From JABDJZ01 sp047619685 (lineage in GTDB: Bacteria; Bacteroidota; Rhodothermia; Rhodothermales; UBA10348): DNA of 38,193 nucleotides. The translations under genes were made by a program, and so were the position numbers. Position 1 is the stretch's first letter, and every line of letters begins with the position of its first letter. Of the stretch, positions 27,231 through 35,199 are shown piece by piece. The stretch lies in contig JBLHLC010000038.1 of assembly GCA_047619685.1 (NCBI GenBank), positions 1 to 38,193 on the forward strand. Reading direction: 5' to 3'. The notes under the pieces were generated by a model. It was not told the origin of the DNA. It saw only the letters and a list, made by a program, of their open reading frames with translations, and made no database searches.

Positions 27231-27731
27231 TCAGTCGGTCTTCTTCCGGCCGGACTGGGCGGCCCGGCGCGCCGCTACCGCAACGCGTGCCTCGCGAAAG
27301 TACTTGGGTGGGGCCATCAGCATGCCAAAGCACTCGCCGTCTTCGGGCCCAAGGTGCTTGTGGTGCATGTAGTGTGCCTTTCGGATGGCGGTGAGATAGA
27401 CACTATTGGTCCGCCGGAGCCACTTGAAGCGCTGATGGATAAAGATGTCGTGGACGAACACGTAGCAGATCCCGTAGATGAGTATGCCCAGCCCGATCCA
27501 AATCCTGAAGTCCCCACTCATGGTGCCCGAGTAGAAAAACCAGGCACTGGGTATGGCAAAAATCAGGGCGAATGCGTCGTTCTTCTCGAAGAAACCAGGT
27601 TGATGGTTATGGTGATCATGGTGAAACCACCACATGGCGCCGTGCATCACAAACCGGTGCGCAAGCCAGGCTACCGCCTCCATGGTAACGAACGTCCCGA
27701 GGACAATGAGAGCGTTGACTAAGATGTGCAT
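27231..27731 (-). CDS. crtZ: Beta-carotene 3-hydroxylase
   Basis: Non-haem di-iron membrane hydroxylase that converts beta-carotene to zeaxanthin. It has 166 residues. The histidine clusters that bind iron are complete: HRFVMHG, HHDHHNH, VHDIFIHQR and HYMHHKH. Hydrophobic helices flank them (about 3-22, 55-72, 76-95). A basic tail ends the protein. It starts 10 nt after idi and is followed by crtYcd at a similar distance. Together they give zeaxanthin as the predicted end product; no ketolase (crtW) is present in the window. Confidence 0.92.
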   Translation of the reverse strand: MHILVNALIVLGTFVTMEAVAWLAHRFVMHGAMWWFHHDHHNHQPGFFEKNDAFALIFAIPSAWFFYSGTMSGDFRIWIGLGILIYGICYVFVHDIFIHQRFKWLRRTNSVYLTAIRKAHYMHHKHLGPEDGECFGMLMAPPKYFREARVAVAARRAAQSGRKKTD

Positions 27732-27741
27732 ACGTGCGATG

Positions 27742-28281
27742 TCATCGGGACGAAACAGGTGGAATCACGGCGTCGGAAACGGCGCGTTCAAAGCAGATGC
27801 GGAACCAGGGTGTAAAGCGCTCGGGGTGGAGTTCCATTTCCGATCGGACCTGAGGGACGGACGCATATCGCCAGTCGGATACTTCGTCCGGATGCGGCCG
27901 GGGCACGTCGTCCGACCTGCCCACAAAGACGTGGTCGAGTTCATGCTCTATCAGTCCGCCCTCGAATTCGGCGCGATACGTGAACGAGAACCTGCGGTGG
28001 AGTTCACAGGCTAACCCCATTTCCTCTCCCAGGCGCCGCGACGCCGCATCCTGGACGTCCTCGTTGGGACGCGGATGACTACAGCACGTATTTGTCCAGA
28101 GTCCCGGACTGTGATACTTGACGGCTGCGCGCCGCTGAAGCAGCATGTCACCCTTCCGATCAAAGACGAAGACACTGATGGCCCGATGGAGCACACCCAA
28201 CCGATGAGCTTCCATTTTTTCCATCTCCCCGACCGGCACATCGTCTTTGTCGACGAGCACCACCCGCTCGACACTGTTCAT
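27742..28281 (-). CDS. idi: Isopentenyl-diphosphate delta-isomerase, type 1
   Basis: Nudix-fold enzyme that interconverts IPP and DMAPP, supplying the starter unit for carotenoids. The catalytic cysteine lies in TNTCCSHPRPNE and the catalytic glutamate in EHELDHVF; the Nudix helix is DAASRRLGEEMGL. The ATG at 28281 overlaps the stop of the upstream unknown gene (ATGA) and gives 179 residues. An ATG at 28290 adds three residues and is less likely. It lies in the middle of the carotenoid operon. Confidence 0.93.
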   Translation of the reverse strand: MNSVERVVLVDKDDVPVGEMEKMEAHRLGVLHRAISVFVFDRKGDMLLQRRAAVKYHSPGLWTNTCCSHPRPNEDVQDAASRRLGEEMGLACELHRRFSFTYRAEFEGGLIEHELDHVFVGRSDDVPRPHPDEVSDWRYASVPQVRSEMELHPERFTPWFRICFERAVSDAVIPPVSSR

Positions 28282-28844
28282 TGGCTGCATGCTTTAATGC
28301 CGGAGTGGATTTGGGTGACAAAGGCCTCGTGCTCGGCATCAGAGGACCAGAAGCCCTGATCGAGCCCCTCCTCCACAAGCCTGCAGTCCTCGCTCATGTG
28401 CGCGCGGTATCCAAGGAATCCCGGCGACATGTCCTGGACAGTGAGGCGCAGGAATCTGATATCCGGATCGTGGGGAGAAAGCCGGATCTGCTCATCGAGT
28501 ACGGCAGTCCACTTGCGGAAGCCGCTGAATTTCGCAAACGGATTGTGCCGCTGAGATGCGGTCAAGACTTCTGCGGTAGCCAGAAAGGCCGCTGCCAGGA
28601 CCGTGTCGGGCCTCGTCGTAGCTGCCTTGAGCATGAGCGCGCGAAAGGTCGAAATACCGTCTGGCGTTTTGGCCGAGCGAAAACTCCCTCGCCATGCCGT
28701 GATGACATCGTCAGCCCCTGCACCACGCGGCGTCCCCTCGGAACGGCTCGTGTCTGCGACATCCACCCATTGGGCCGAAAGCGGGTTTGCAACCAGCGAC
28801 GTGAGTGCCGCGACGCAAACAGTTATTGTCCATCCACTCATCAT
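28278..28844 (-). CDS. Unknown exported protein inside the carotenoid operon
   Basis: 188 residues with a clear signal peptide ending LSAQ near residue 25 and no lipobox. I do not recognise a named domain. The mature part is helical, with NPFAKFSGFRKWTAVLDEQIRL and then SPHDPDIRFLRLTVQDMSPGFLGY; this second block resembles unnamed proteins I associate with Bacteroidota carotenoid clusters (recollection, not a search). It overlaps crtB at one end (ATGATG, 28844) and idi at the other by ATGA, so it is translated in step with the enzymes. It is exported while the enzymes are cytosolic or inner-membrane, which points to a role in pigment handling in the periplasm or outer membrane. That is speculation. 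Confidence 0.8.
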   Translation of the reverse strand: MMSGWTITVCVAALTSLVANPLSAQWVDVADTSRSEGTPRGAGADDVITAWRGSFRSAKTPDGISTFRALMLKAATTRPDTVLAAAFLATAEVLTASQRHNPFAKFSGFRKWTAVLDEQIRLSPHDPDIRFLRLTVQDMSPGFLGYRAHMSEDCRLVEEGLDQGFWSSDAEHEAFVTQIHSGIKACSQ

Positions 28845-29695
28845 ATCAGGTTAAGGCGATGCCGTGCGTAGGCGGTCGCGATCAGCAACACCTTCAGGCT
28901 ATCGGGAACCCGAATGCGCGACTCCATGACGGCACGGCTGGGAACGCGCCGGATGCGTCGCAGAAGTTGTCGATAGTACGTGTAGGCCAAATAGACTCCG
29001 AACCGGGCCTCCCTGGGAAGAGCCGCAATGCCCGATCGAGCTGCCACCAGATCCTCTTCAATCTCGGCTTCGATCTGGGCCTTCGCGGCCTCGTCCAATC
29101 TGCTCAAGTCTATAGACGGAAAGTACGACCTCCCCAGATCCTGATAGTCTTCCTTGAGGTCCCTCAGGAAGTTCACCTTCTGAAAGGCCGCGCCGAGGCG
29201 GATGGCTGTGGGCTCCAGCCGGTCGAACTCCTCCTGGTTTCCTTGCACGAAGACCTTGAGACACATGAGGCCAACTACCTCGGCCGACCCCACTATGTAC
29301 GACTCGAAGGACTCGCGGTCGTACTTGGTGCGGTCAAGGTCCCACTCCATGCTGCGCAGGAAGAGATCGACGTGTTCTCGCTCGATCCCGTACCGGTGGT
29401 ACGTTTCCTGAAACGCGTGGAGAATCGGGTTTATGGAGATTCGATCCTCGATGGCCCGATCGGTCTCTGCCTTTAGCTCAGACAAGAGTGCTCCGCGATC
29501 GTATCCATCAAAGGAGTCTACAATTTCGTCCGCCAGGCGTACAAAACCATAAATCGCGTAGATGTCGGGGCGCAATCCGGGCGACAGCGCTCGGATTGCC
29601 CAGGAAAACGACGTCGAATAGGCCTTGGTCACAGACCGGCTGCACGCCCTGGACACGCGGCCGTATAGCGCCAGGCGCTCGGAGGTTCGCTTCAT
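28841..29695 (-). CDS. crtB: Phytoene synthase
   Basis: Squalene/phytoene synthase-family enzyme of 284 residues that condenses two GGPP molecules to phytoene. The two aspartate-rich motifs that bind the diphosphate through magnesium are DEIVD (in FVRLADEIVDSFD) and LRDLKED (in NFLRDLKEDYQDLGR). The YSTSF element and the RSYFP block are also family marks. Its ATG overlaps the crtI stop (ATGA), and its own stop overlaps the next gene. No GGPP synthase gene is in the window. Confidence 0.95.
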   Translation of the reverse strand: MKRTSERLALYGRVSRACSRSVTKAYSTSFSWAIRALSPGLRPDIYAIYGFVRLADEIVDSFDGYDRGALLSELKAETDRAIEDRISINPILHAFQETYHRYGIEREHVDLFLRSMEWDLDRTKYDRESFESYIVGSAEVVGLMCLKVFVQGNQEEFDRLEPTAIRLGAAFQKVNFLRDLKEDYQDLGRSYFPSIDLSRLDEAAKAQIEAEIEEDLVAARSGIAALPREARFGVYLAYTYYRQLLRRIRRVPSRAVMESRIRVPDSLKVLLIATAYARHRLNLI

Positions 29696-31203
29696 GCTGC
29701 TTGGGGCCTCACCCCGGCTCGGCTATTCAGCCAGGCGCTCGCCTCGTTGCCGGCAACCTGCCCGCTGATCAAACTCGGAGGCACGCCTGGTCCTGGAGTG
29801 GTGAGTTGCCCCGCAAAGAAGAGACCGGGCAGTCGGCTCCGCATTTTGGGCTTGAGGAACGCCGTCTGCCGCAGGGTATTTGCCAGCCCGTAGGCGTTGC
29901 CGCGAAACGAGTTGTAGTCCGCCTGGAATTCCCGGTGTGCATAGTCCCTTCGGTAGACCACATGGGGGCGCAGATCTACGTTCAGCTTACCCTGGATTCG
30001 GTCCATGACGACGTCGAAGAGCTTTTGCTGAGCGCCAGGGTCATGGGCCATACCCGTGGCCAGCGGCACCAACACGAACAGGTTCTCGCATCCCTCCGGC
30101 GCCACCGACGGATCGGTCTTCGAGGGGGCGCAGACGTAGAACATCGGGTCCTCGGGCCAACCGGGCTCATCGTATATGGTCCGCGCATGGGGTTCGAAGG
30201 GGGCGTCGAAGAACAGGTTGTGGTGTTCCAGTCCTTCGACCCGTCTATCCAGGCCGAGATAAAACAGCAAAGAGCCTGGAGACATGACCCTGCTGGTCCA
30301 ATAGGATTCCTTGTATCGTCGCCATTTGGCTGGGAGCAGGTGCTGCTCGACATGGTGATAGTCCGCCGCCGCGACCACCGTGTCTGCCGCATACTCTTTG
30401 GCGCCCACCTGAACGCCAGCCACGGCGCCTCCGCGTTCCACCACGGCGTCCACGTCGGCGCCAAACACGAACTCTACGCCCAATCCCCGGGCCACATCTA
30501 CCATGGCCTCCACCAGGCGGTGCATTCCGCCCATCGGATACCACGTGCCCAGGACGGTATCCGCGTAGTTCATCATGCTGTAGAGCGCAGGCGTCTGCTC
30601 AGGCCTGGCCCCCAGAAAAAGAGCCGGAAACTCCAGGATCTGGACGATGCGCGGGTCCGAGAAGAACGACCGCACATGCGTACTCAGGGAGCCAAACATT
30701 GAAAGTTTGAGCAGGTCGGGGATGATGCCCAGCTCGGCAAACTCAAGGATAGAGTGTCCGGGGCGGCGCACGAAGCGATCCATGCCCACGCGGTACTTAC
30801 GTTCGGCTTCTCCCAGGAACAGCTCCAACCGAGCACCGGCCCCGGGCTCCATCCGGTCAAAAAGGGCACCAACAGACTCCTTTCCGGCCGGAATATCAAC
30901 CGGTCCGTCTGAGAACCAGACCCGGTACGAGGGATCGAGGCGCACCAGATCCAGATGCGCGCCAACCTCGGAGCCCGCCCAACGGAAGTACTCCTCAAAA
31001 ACATCGGGCATCCAGTACCAGCTCGGCCCCATGTCGAAGACGAAGCCGCTGACTTCGAATTTCCGCGCGCGGCCGCCCGGCTGTTCGTGTCGCTCCACGA
31101 CCGTTACGCTTCGACCCTCCAGGGCGAGTCGCGTCGCGGCCGCGATTCCCGCGAACCCGGCACCAATCACGACCGCGTCGGACGTATGTCTCTCCGTTAC
31201 CAT
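29692..31203 (-). CDS. crtI: Phytoene desaturase (lycopene-forming)
   Basis: FAD-dependent membrane-associated oxidoreductase of 503 residues that turns phytoene into lycopene. The dinucleotide fold is at the N-terminus (VVIGAGFAGIAAATRL, then VVERHEQPGGRARKF). The C-terminal family motif is LFFAGQLTTPGPGVPPSLISGQVAG. The ATG at 31203 has GAGG six bases ahead and overlaps the regulator stop by 7 nt. A longer frame to 31323 runs into the regulator gene and is rejected. It is the first enzyme gene of the operon. Confidence 0.93.
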   Translation of the reverse strand: MVTERHTSDAVVIGAGFAGIAAATRLALEGRSVTVVERHEQPGGRARKFEVSGFVFDMGPSWYWMPDVFEEYFRWAGSEVGAHLDLVRLDPSYRVWFSDGPVDIPAGKESVGALFDRMEPGAGARLELFLGEAERKYRVGMDRFVRRPGHSILEFAELGIIPDLLKLSMFGSLSTHVRSFFSDPRIVQILEFPALFLGARPEQTPALYSMMNYADTVLGTWYPMGGMHRLVEAMVDVARGLGVEFVFGADVDAVVERGGAVAGVQVGAKEYAADTVVAAADYHHVEQHLLPAKWRRYKESYWTSRVMSPGSLLFYLGLDRRVEGLEHHNLFFDAPFEPHARTIYDEPGWPEDPMFYVCAPSKTDPSVAPEGCENLFVLVPLATGMAHDPGAQQKLFDVVMDRIQGKLNVDLRPHVVYRRDYAHREFQADYNSFRGNAYGLANTLRQTAFLKPKMRSRLPGLFFAGQLTTPGPGVPPSLISGQVAGNEASAWLNSRAGVRPQAA

Positions 31204-32105
31204 GTTAGCCTCGCCATGTGGCCGTGGAATTCGGAAAAGGACTGGAAGCGGCGACCGAACGGTGGAGAGTCGGGCCATGCCCCGCTTCCGCCCAGGGCGA
31301 GATGAACGCCCGATTCGGCGCACGCCGCCCCAACAAGGCCTGAAAATTTCGCCAGGCCGGCGGAGTCGACGGATGCAGCGGAGGCCGATACGGCTACCAT
31401 TTGGATGCCACCAGACCGAACCACTTCAAAGAGGTCCTCAATCGGTGTGGCCATTCCCACCCAGAGTGAAGACCACCCCGCCTCCCGGAGACAAAGCTGG
31501 AGGAGCGAGAGGGCGAGCGAGTGAGAATCGCCCGGCGCGCATGTGAGCAAGCACACGGGGTCGCTTGGCGACTGCGGCATCGTGTCCGTCAGCGTATTCA
31601 GCGCTCGCGCAAGTCGCTCCGTGCCTATGTGCTCTTCCATGGCCGAGATTTTTCCAGACTCCCAATGCCTTCCGATTGCCCGGAGGCCGAGGGTTACCTC
31701 GTCGAGCGTGTCGTACCACGACCCTAGTTTGCCCCGCACAGCCAGGAGTGCGGCCTGCAGCGAAAAGACGTCGGCCGCGAGTACGGTGCCGGCCCAGTAC
31801 TCGGCGGCACTGCGATGATCCAGGTCCGGAGGTTGAATTCCGCTGGTCCGTTTACCCGTTGTCCCCGGCGCCGACCCGTTCAGGTCTCGATCCTTCGGTT
31901 GACCTGTGTTCACTGCGGCCATTCCGGACCCGCCGGCGTGACCACCCGATTTCAGGAAGCGGACCAACTCCGATTTTGACACGCGTCGATGACCACCCGG
32001 CGTTCGCGTCACGCGAATCAGTGCCTCGTTTGCCCACCGTTTGATGCTGGTGACCCCAACTCCGGCGATACGGGCGGCTTCTGCGGTGGTAATCAAATCG
32101 TCCAT
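31197..32105 (-). CDS. MerR-type regulator with B12-binding domain (CarH/LitR-like)
   Basis: Likely light-responsive repressor of the carotenoid operon, 302 residues. The N-terminal MerR winged helix (residues 4-52) has TTAEAARIAGVGVTSIKRW and the TPGGHRR turn. A linker of about 45 residues leads to a four-helix-bundle cap with W-x9-EH (Trp148, Glu158, His159), the triad that covers adenosylcobalamin in CarH. The Rossmann B12 domain has GDSH with His195 at the place of the lower axial ligand (spacing 36 from the cap His, against 35 in Thermus CarH). The motif reads DxHxxA rather than DxHxxG. In known CarH, cobalamin tetramers bind DNA in the dark and light breaks them. It is the first gene of the operon and overlaps crtI, so it would be autoregulated. 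Confidence 0.85.
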   Translation of the reverse strand: MDDLITTAEAARIAGVGVTSIKRWANEALIRVTRTPGGHRRVSKSELVRFLKSGGHAGGSGMAAVNTGQPKDRDLNGSAPGTTGKRTSGIQPPDLDHRSAAEYWAGTVLAADVFSLQAALLAVRGKLGSWYDTLDEVTLGLRAIGRHWESGKISAMEEHIGTERLARALNTLTDTMPQSPSDPVCLLTCAPGDSHSLALSLLQLCLREAGWSSLWVGMATPIEDLFEVVRSGGIQMVAVSASAASVDSAGLAKFSGLVGAACAESGVHLALGGSGAWPDSPPFGRRFQSFSEFHGHMARLTW

Positions 32106-32115
32106 GACGTAAAGA

Positions 32116-32155
32116 TTGGACGATTTAGACGAAAGGGCAAATGAAATTCGTCCAA
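32116..32155. promoter_or_regulatory. Candidate operator/promoter region of the divergent carotenoid and epimerase genes
   Basis: In the 68 bp between the regulator (start 32105) and the epimerase (start 32174) are three related half-sites. TTGGACGA lies at 32116-32123, GACGA again at 32128-32132 (9-bp spacing, direct repeat), and the inverted TCGTCCAA at 32148-32155. The outer two form a perfect 8-bp inverted repeat. Any promoter for either gene must overlap it, so a bound CarH-like tetramer would block both. The assignment to this regulator is inference. Confidence 0.5.
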
Positions 32156-32173
32156 AGCGCCTACATTCGCTCC

Positions 32174-33604
32174 ATGAACATCTTGATTACGGGCGGAACC
32201 GGGTTTATTGGCAAGGCGCTGGTGCTGCGCCTGCGACGAGACGGACACTCGGTGACCGCATATACCAGAAGCGCCGTTAAGGCGCGTTCCCTTCTTGGCA
32301 CGGAAGCCTCGTTTCTGGAGCCCTCGGGCGGTCCTGATGCGCTGGTTGCCGCCGTAGAGGCGGCGGATGCCGTTGTAAACCTTGCCGGAGACCCATTATT
32401 GGGCGACCGTTGGACGGAACGGAAGAAGGCGTCTATCCGGGACAGCCGGATCGGCCTCACCGCACGGATCGTAGATGCAATCCGGAGTGCCTCGTCCAAG
32501 CCTGCAGTTCTCGTCTCGGCGAGCGCTGTAGGGATCTACGGGGATGGTGGTGACGCTGACCTCACCGAGTCTTCCCCCGCTGGAACGGGTTTTCTGGCCG
32601 ACGTATGTAAGGCTTGGGAGCAAGAGGCGGTCCTGGCGCAGAGTTGCGGAGTACGAGTTGCCCTGCTCCGCACCGGAGTGGTTCTGGGCAGGGAGGGTGG
32701 AGCGCTGGACTCGATGCTCCCCGTTTTTCGTGCCGGACTCGGGGGTTCGGTGGGGTCAGGCCGTCAGTTCGTGCCCTGGATCCACCTTCATGATCTGGTC
32801 GAACTCATCTGCGCTGCCATTTCGGACGACCGCTGGACCGGGCCGGTCAACGCCACCGGGCCGAAGCCCGTACGGTTTCGGGAGTTTGCGAAGACGCTGG
32901 GTGCTGCGTTGCATCGCCCCGCGTTTCTTCCTGTACCGGCCCTGGCGGTTCGCGTGCTCTTCGGGCAGGCGGCCGTGGTCCTCCTTGAAGGCCAGCGAGC
33001 CATCCCCGGCCGCGCAACTGAACTGGGGTTTCGCTTTCAGTTTCCGACAATCCAAAGCGCGCTGGAGGATATCCTGGACAACACGGGCGTTTCGATTGGG
33101 CCCATCGATGGCCCCATTCCTGACAGTCTCTACCTGGAGCAAAGGCCCCCGCGCTTCGTGCTCGAGACTCGAACGGAATTCAGCCGTCCGCTGTCAGAGA
33201 TCTTTTCGTTCTTCGCCCGCCCGGAGAACCTGGGTCTCATCACGCCCGGCGCCATGCAGTTCCGGATTGCTCGGATGCCCGAGCGTATCTCCGAGGGTGC
33301 CGAGATCGACTATACACTTCGGGTCGGCCCCGTGCCGCTATCGTGGCGGACGCGCATAGATGTCTGGGAGGATGGTCGGCGGTTCGTGGACTCGCAATTG
33401 AAGGGCCCGTATTCGTCGTGGTGGCACGAGCACGCCTTCCAGGAGAAGGACGGCGTGACCGTCATGACCGATCGCGTGTATTACGCCCCGCCACTTGGCC
33501 CACTCGGCGCTGTGGCGAACGGGATCTTCGTGTCGGACGAGCTGCGCAGGGTATTTGGGTACCGGGCCAGCCTGATGCGACTGCGTTTCGGCGGCGGCGA
33601 CTGA
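32174..33604 (+). CDS. TIGR01777-family NAD-dependent epimerase fused to an SRPBCC domain
   Basis: 476 residues from the ATG at 32174 (MNILITGGTGFIG). A start at 32141 would run through the candidate operator and is less likely. Residues 1 to about 300 form an atypical short-chain dehydrogenase/epimerase: Rossmann GGTGFIG at 7-13, VNLAGDP, SASAVGIYG and FVPWIHLHDLV are TIGR01777/YfcH marks. Residues about 320-475 form an SRPBCC (START-like) ligand-binding domain starting LETRTEFSRPLSEIFSFFARPENL. The substrate is not known. TIGR01777 and SRPBCC proteins often accompany CarH/LitR light-regulated clusters, from established knowledge of those regulons. Divergent orientation here supports co-regulation. 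Confidence 0.85.
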   Translation: MNILITGGTGFIGKALVLRLRRDGHSVTAYTRSAVKARSLLGTEASFLEPSGGPDALVAAVEAADAVVNLAGDPLLGDRWTERKKASIRDSRIGLTARIVDAIRSASSKPAVLVSASAVGIYGDGGDADLTESSPAGTGFLADVCKAWEQEAVLAQSCGVRVALLRTGVVLGREGGALDSMLPVFRAGLGGSVGSGRQFVPWIHLHDLVELICAAISDDRWTGPVNATGPKPVRFREFAKTLGAALHRPAFLPVPALAVRVLFGQAAVVLLEGQRAIPGRATELGFRFQFPTIQSALEDILDNTGVSIGPIDGPIPDSLYLEQRPPRFVLETRTEFSRPLSEIFSFFARPENLGLITPGAMQFRIARMPERISEGAEIDYTLRVGPVPLSWRTRIDVWEDGRRFVDSQLKGPYSSWWHEHAFQEKDGVTVMTDRVYYAPPLGPLGAVANGIFVSDELRRVFGYRASLMRLRFGGGD

Positions 33605-33716
33605 GCTGTCTGTAACCCTTAGGGAAAGCCTCCCGCCAGTTGCGCCGATCACACTTCGGCCCTCTTTGGGTTCAGAAACCCATCGGAAACCCAGGCGTGA
33701 CAACCTTCCAACGACA

Positions 33717-34298
33717 ATGCAAACGACCGTGGCCCCAACGGAAAGCCCGACATATCGGTTCACCATCGAGGACTACCTCAAGATGGGCGAGACCGGCATT
33801 CTCCGTCCGGAGGACCGGGTCGAGCTCATCGACGGCCAGGTGGTCACGATGAGCCCCATCGGAAACTGGCACATCGCCGCAATTGCCCGTCTCAACAGAA
33901 TCCTGGCCGAGCAGGTGGATGAGGCCTACTGCCTGAGTCCCCAAGGTGGGCTCAACATTGGCCGCCATACCCAACTGGTGCCGGATTTCGTGGTTGCCCG
34001 CGTGGAAGACCCGTGGGAAACCGGGGTGACGGGACCGGACGCCGTGCTCGTGATTGAGGTGTCATACTCATCGTTGGCCTCGGATCGCACCACGAAGAAG
34101 GCCATTTATGCGGCCGAAGGCGTGCCCGAGTACTGGATCGTGGATCTGGCGGGCCGCTCTGTTGAGGTCTATCGTGACCCTCGCGAGGGTGAGTACGTCA
34201 CGAGGACGGTCTATGGACCAGGGTCGGCGGTGCCGTGCAGCGTAATCCCCGGCGTTTCTGTCCCGGTATCCCAAGTCACCCCTCCTGAAGAGGCGTGA
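33717..34298 (+). CDS. Uma2 family endonuclease-like protein
   Basis: 193 residues from the ATG at 33717; a TTG at 33666 would add 17 and is unlikely. The PD-(D/E)XK-type Uma2/DUF820 pattern is clear: YLKMGETGILRPEDRVELIDGQ at the start, VPDFVVAR (acidic residue), VLVIEVSYSSLASDRTTKKAIYA (Glu and Lys of the core) and the GVPEYWIVDL ending motif. The family is widespread and expanded in accessory regions; its cellular role is not settled. It stands alone, followed by 150 bp without a feature. Confidence 0.85.
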   Translation: MQTTVAPTESPTYRFTIEDYLKMGETGILRPEDRVELIDGQVVTMSPIGNWHIAAIARLNRILAEQVDEAYCLSPQGGLNIGRHTQLVPDFVVARVEDPWETGVTGPDAVLVIEVSYSSLASDRTTKKAIYAAEGVPEYWIVDLAGRSVEVYRDPREGEYVTRTVYGPGSAVPCSVIPGVSVPVSQVTPPEEA

Positions 34299-34448
34299 GA
34301 CGGCCAGAGACATGGGCGCACTGAGCGCGGTGCCGCTCGCTGTCCGCCTCGCGGAAGGTCCGTTCGGGGTCCCGATCAGGCCTCGCCAGCTTTTACCGAA
34401 CGGCGCCGCGGGTCACACGCCACCTGACGAATCCTCTGAGAGGATAAC

Positions 34449-34730
34449 CTAACTGTACGCGTCCCGTCTCAGGTCTACCGTCAGAATGTAGATGACCGCC
34501 TCCGAGGGATCGACGAGGTAAAACACTCGAAACTTCCCGATCCGGTAGCGCCAGGTATCCGGCTCGTAGCCTCGAAGTTTCTTGATGTTGCGACCGAAGA
34601 AGGGCTCCTCTCTCAGCTGCGGGTAGACGTACTCGTCGAGTTTCCGACGGATGAAAGCCGAGTCCCGACTCTCTAGGCTGTCCAGGCGGGCGCGGAACTC
34701 ACGGGTCTCGTATACCCGGTACTTAGACAA
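34449..34730 (-). CDS. RelE/ParE-family toxin
   Basis: 93-residue toxin of a type II toxin-antitoxin pair. The fold signature is YETREFRARLDSL at the N-terminus, then IKKLRGYEPDTWRYRIGKFRVFYLVD and a VIYILTVDLRRDAYS end. RYRIGKFRVFY is typical of the RelE/ParE superfamily. It starts with TTG at 34730 inside the antitoxin gene (8-nt overlap), so its yield should be lower than that of the antitoxin. Whether it cuts mRNA like RelE or poisons gyrase like ParE cannot be told. Confidence 0.85.
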   Translation of the reverse strand: MSKYRVYETREFRARLDSLESRDSAFIRRKLDEYVYPQLREEPFFGRNIKKLRGYEPDTWRYRIGKFRVFYLVDPSEAVIYILTVDLRRDAYS

Positions 34731-34962
34731 AGCCGCCCCGGCCCGCCTTTGCGTCGGAAAGACCCCGTCTGAGGCTGGAGGTTAGGTCTTCATCGCTTCG
34801 AATCGCAGCCATTTCAAATTCATCGGCGTGCAGGTGCTCCTCCACAAACCGAAGCGCCGCGGTTTCAATGAAGTTGGACAGCGGTCTGTTGTCGTCTTCT
34901 GCCAGGCTTTTGAACCGGCTGTAGACGTCTTCGCTAAGCCGAAGTGTTACGGTCTTGGACAT
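34723..34962 (-). CDS. Ribbon-helix-helix antitoxin
   Basis: 79 residues. The N-terminal ribbon-helix-helix DNA-binding domain reads SKTVTLRLSEDVYSRFKSLAEDDNRPLSNFIETAA. A charged, probably disordered C-terminal part would wrap the toxin. It precedes and overlaps the toxin gene, the usual order. A perfect inverted repeat lies 26 bp upstream of the start, which fits autorepression by the antitoxin or the complex. Confidence 0.88.
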   Translation of the reverse strand: MSKTVTLRLSEDVYSRFKSLAEDDNRPLSNFIETAALRFVEEHLHADEFEMAAIRSDEDLTSSLRRGLSDAKAGRGGFV

Positions 34963-34987
34963 GTTTCAACCACCTGCTTGCAATAGC

Positions 34988-35008
34988 TTCTAACCGAATA
35001 CGTTAGAA
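34988..35008. promoter_or_regulatory. Palindromic operator of the toxin-antitoxin operon
   Basis: TTCTAAC and GTTAGAA form perfect 7-bp arms around CGAATAC. It lies 26 bp upstream of the antitoxin ATG, the right place for a ribbon-helix-helix operator overlapping the promoter. Confidence 0.6.
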
Positions 35009-35130
35009 CACACTGGCCGTTCCCGGTCTAGATGGATAGCGGGTTGCTGAACCGGGGCCGACCGAAGCCGGATCGAACCTCAGGCTACAACACTGCGGAG
35101 CATTGTTCGAGACTAGAACATGCGTGCTGC

Positions 35131-35159
35131 TTGGCTCTGTATTCAAGGCTACCTATAAT
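35131..35159 (+). promoter_or_regulatory. Sigma70-like promoter ahead of the Fic gene
   Basis: TTGGCT, a 17-bp spacer and a perfect TATAAT, 40 bp before the Fic ATG at 35200. The area is more AT-rich than its surroundings. The classical -35/-10 form differs from the usual Bacteroidota promoter (TTTG / TAnnTTTG) and could hint at foreign origin. Confidence 0.45.
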
Positions 35160-35199
35160 ATGGGTTCGCTTTGGTCGAGTATTATACCCGCGCAATCGT

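Noticed and set aside
35032..35199. N-terminal extension of the Fic frame
   Set aside because: It crosses the TTGGCT/TATAAT promoter and lacks family resemblance; the ATG at 35200 fits known Fic N-termini.
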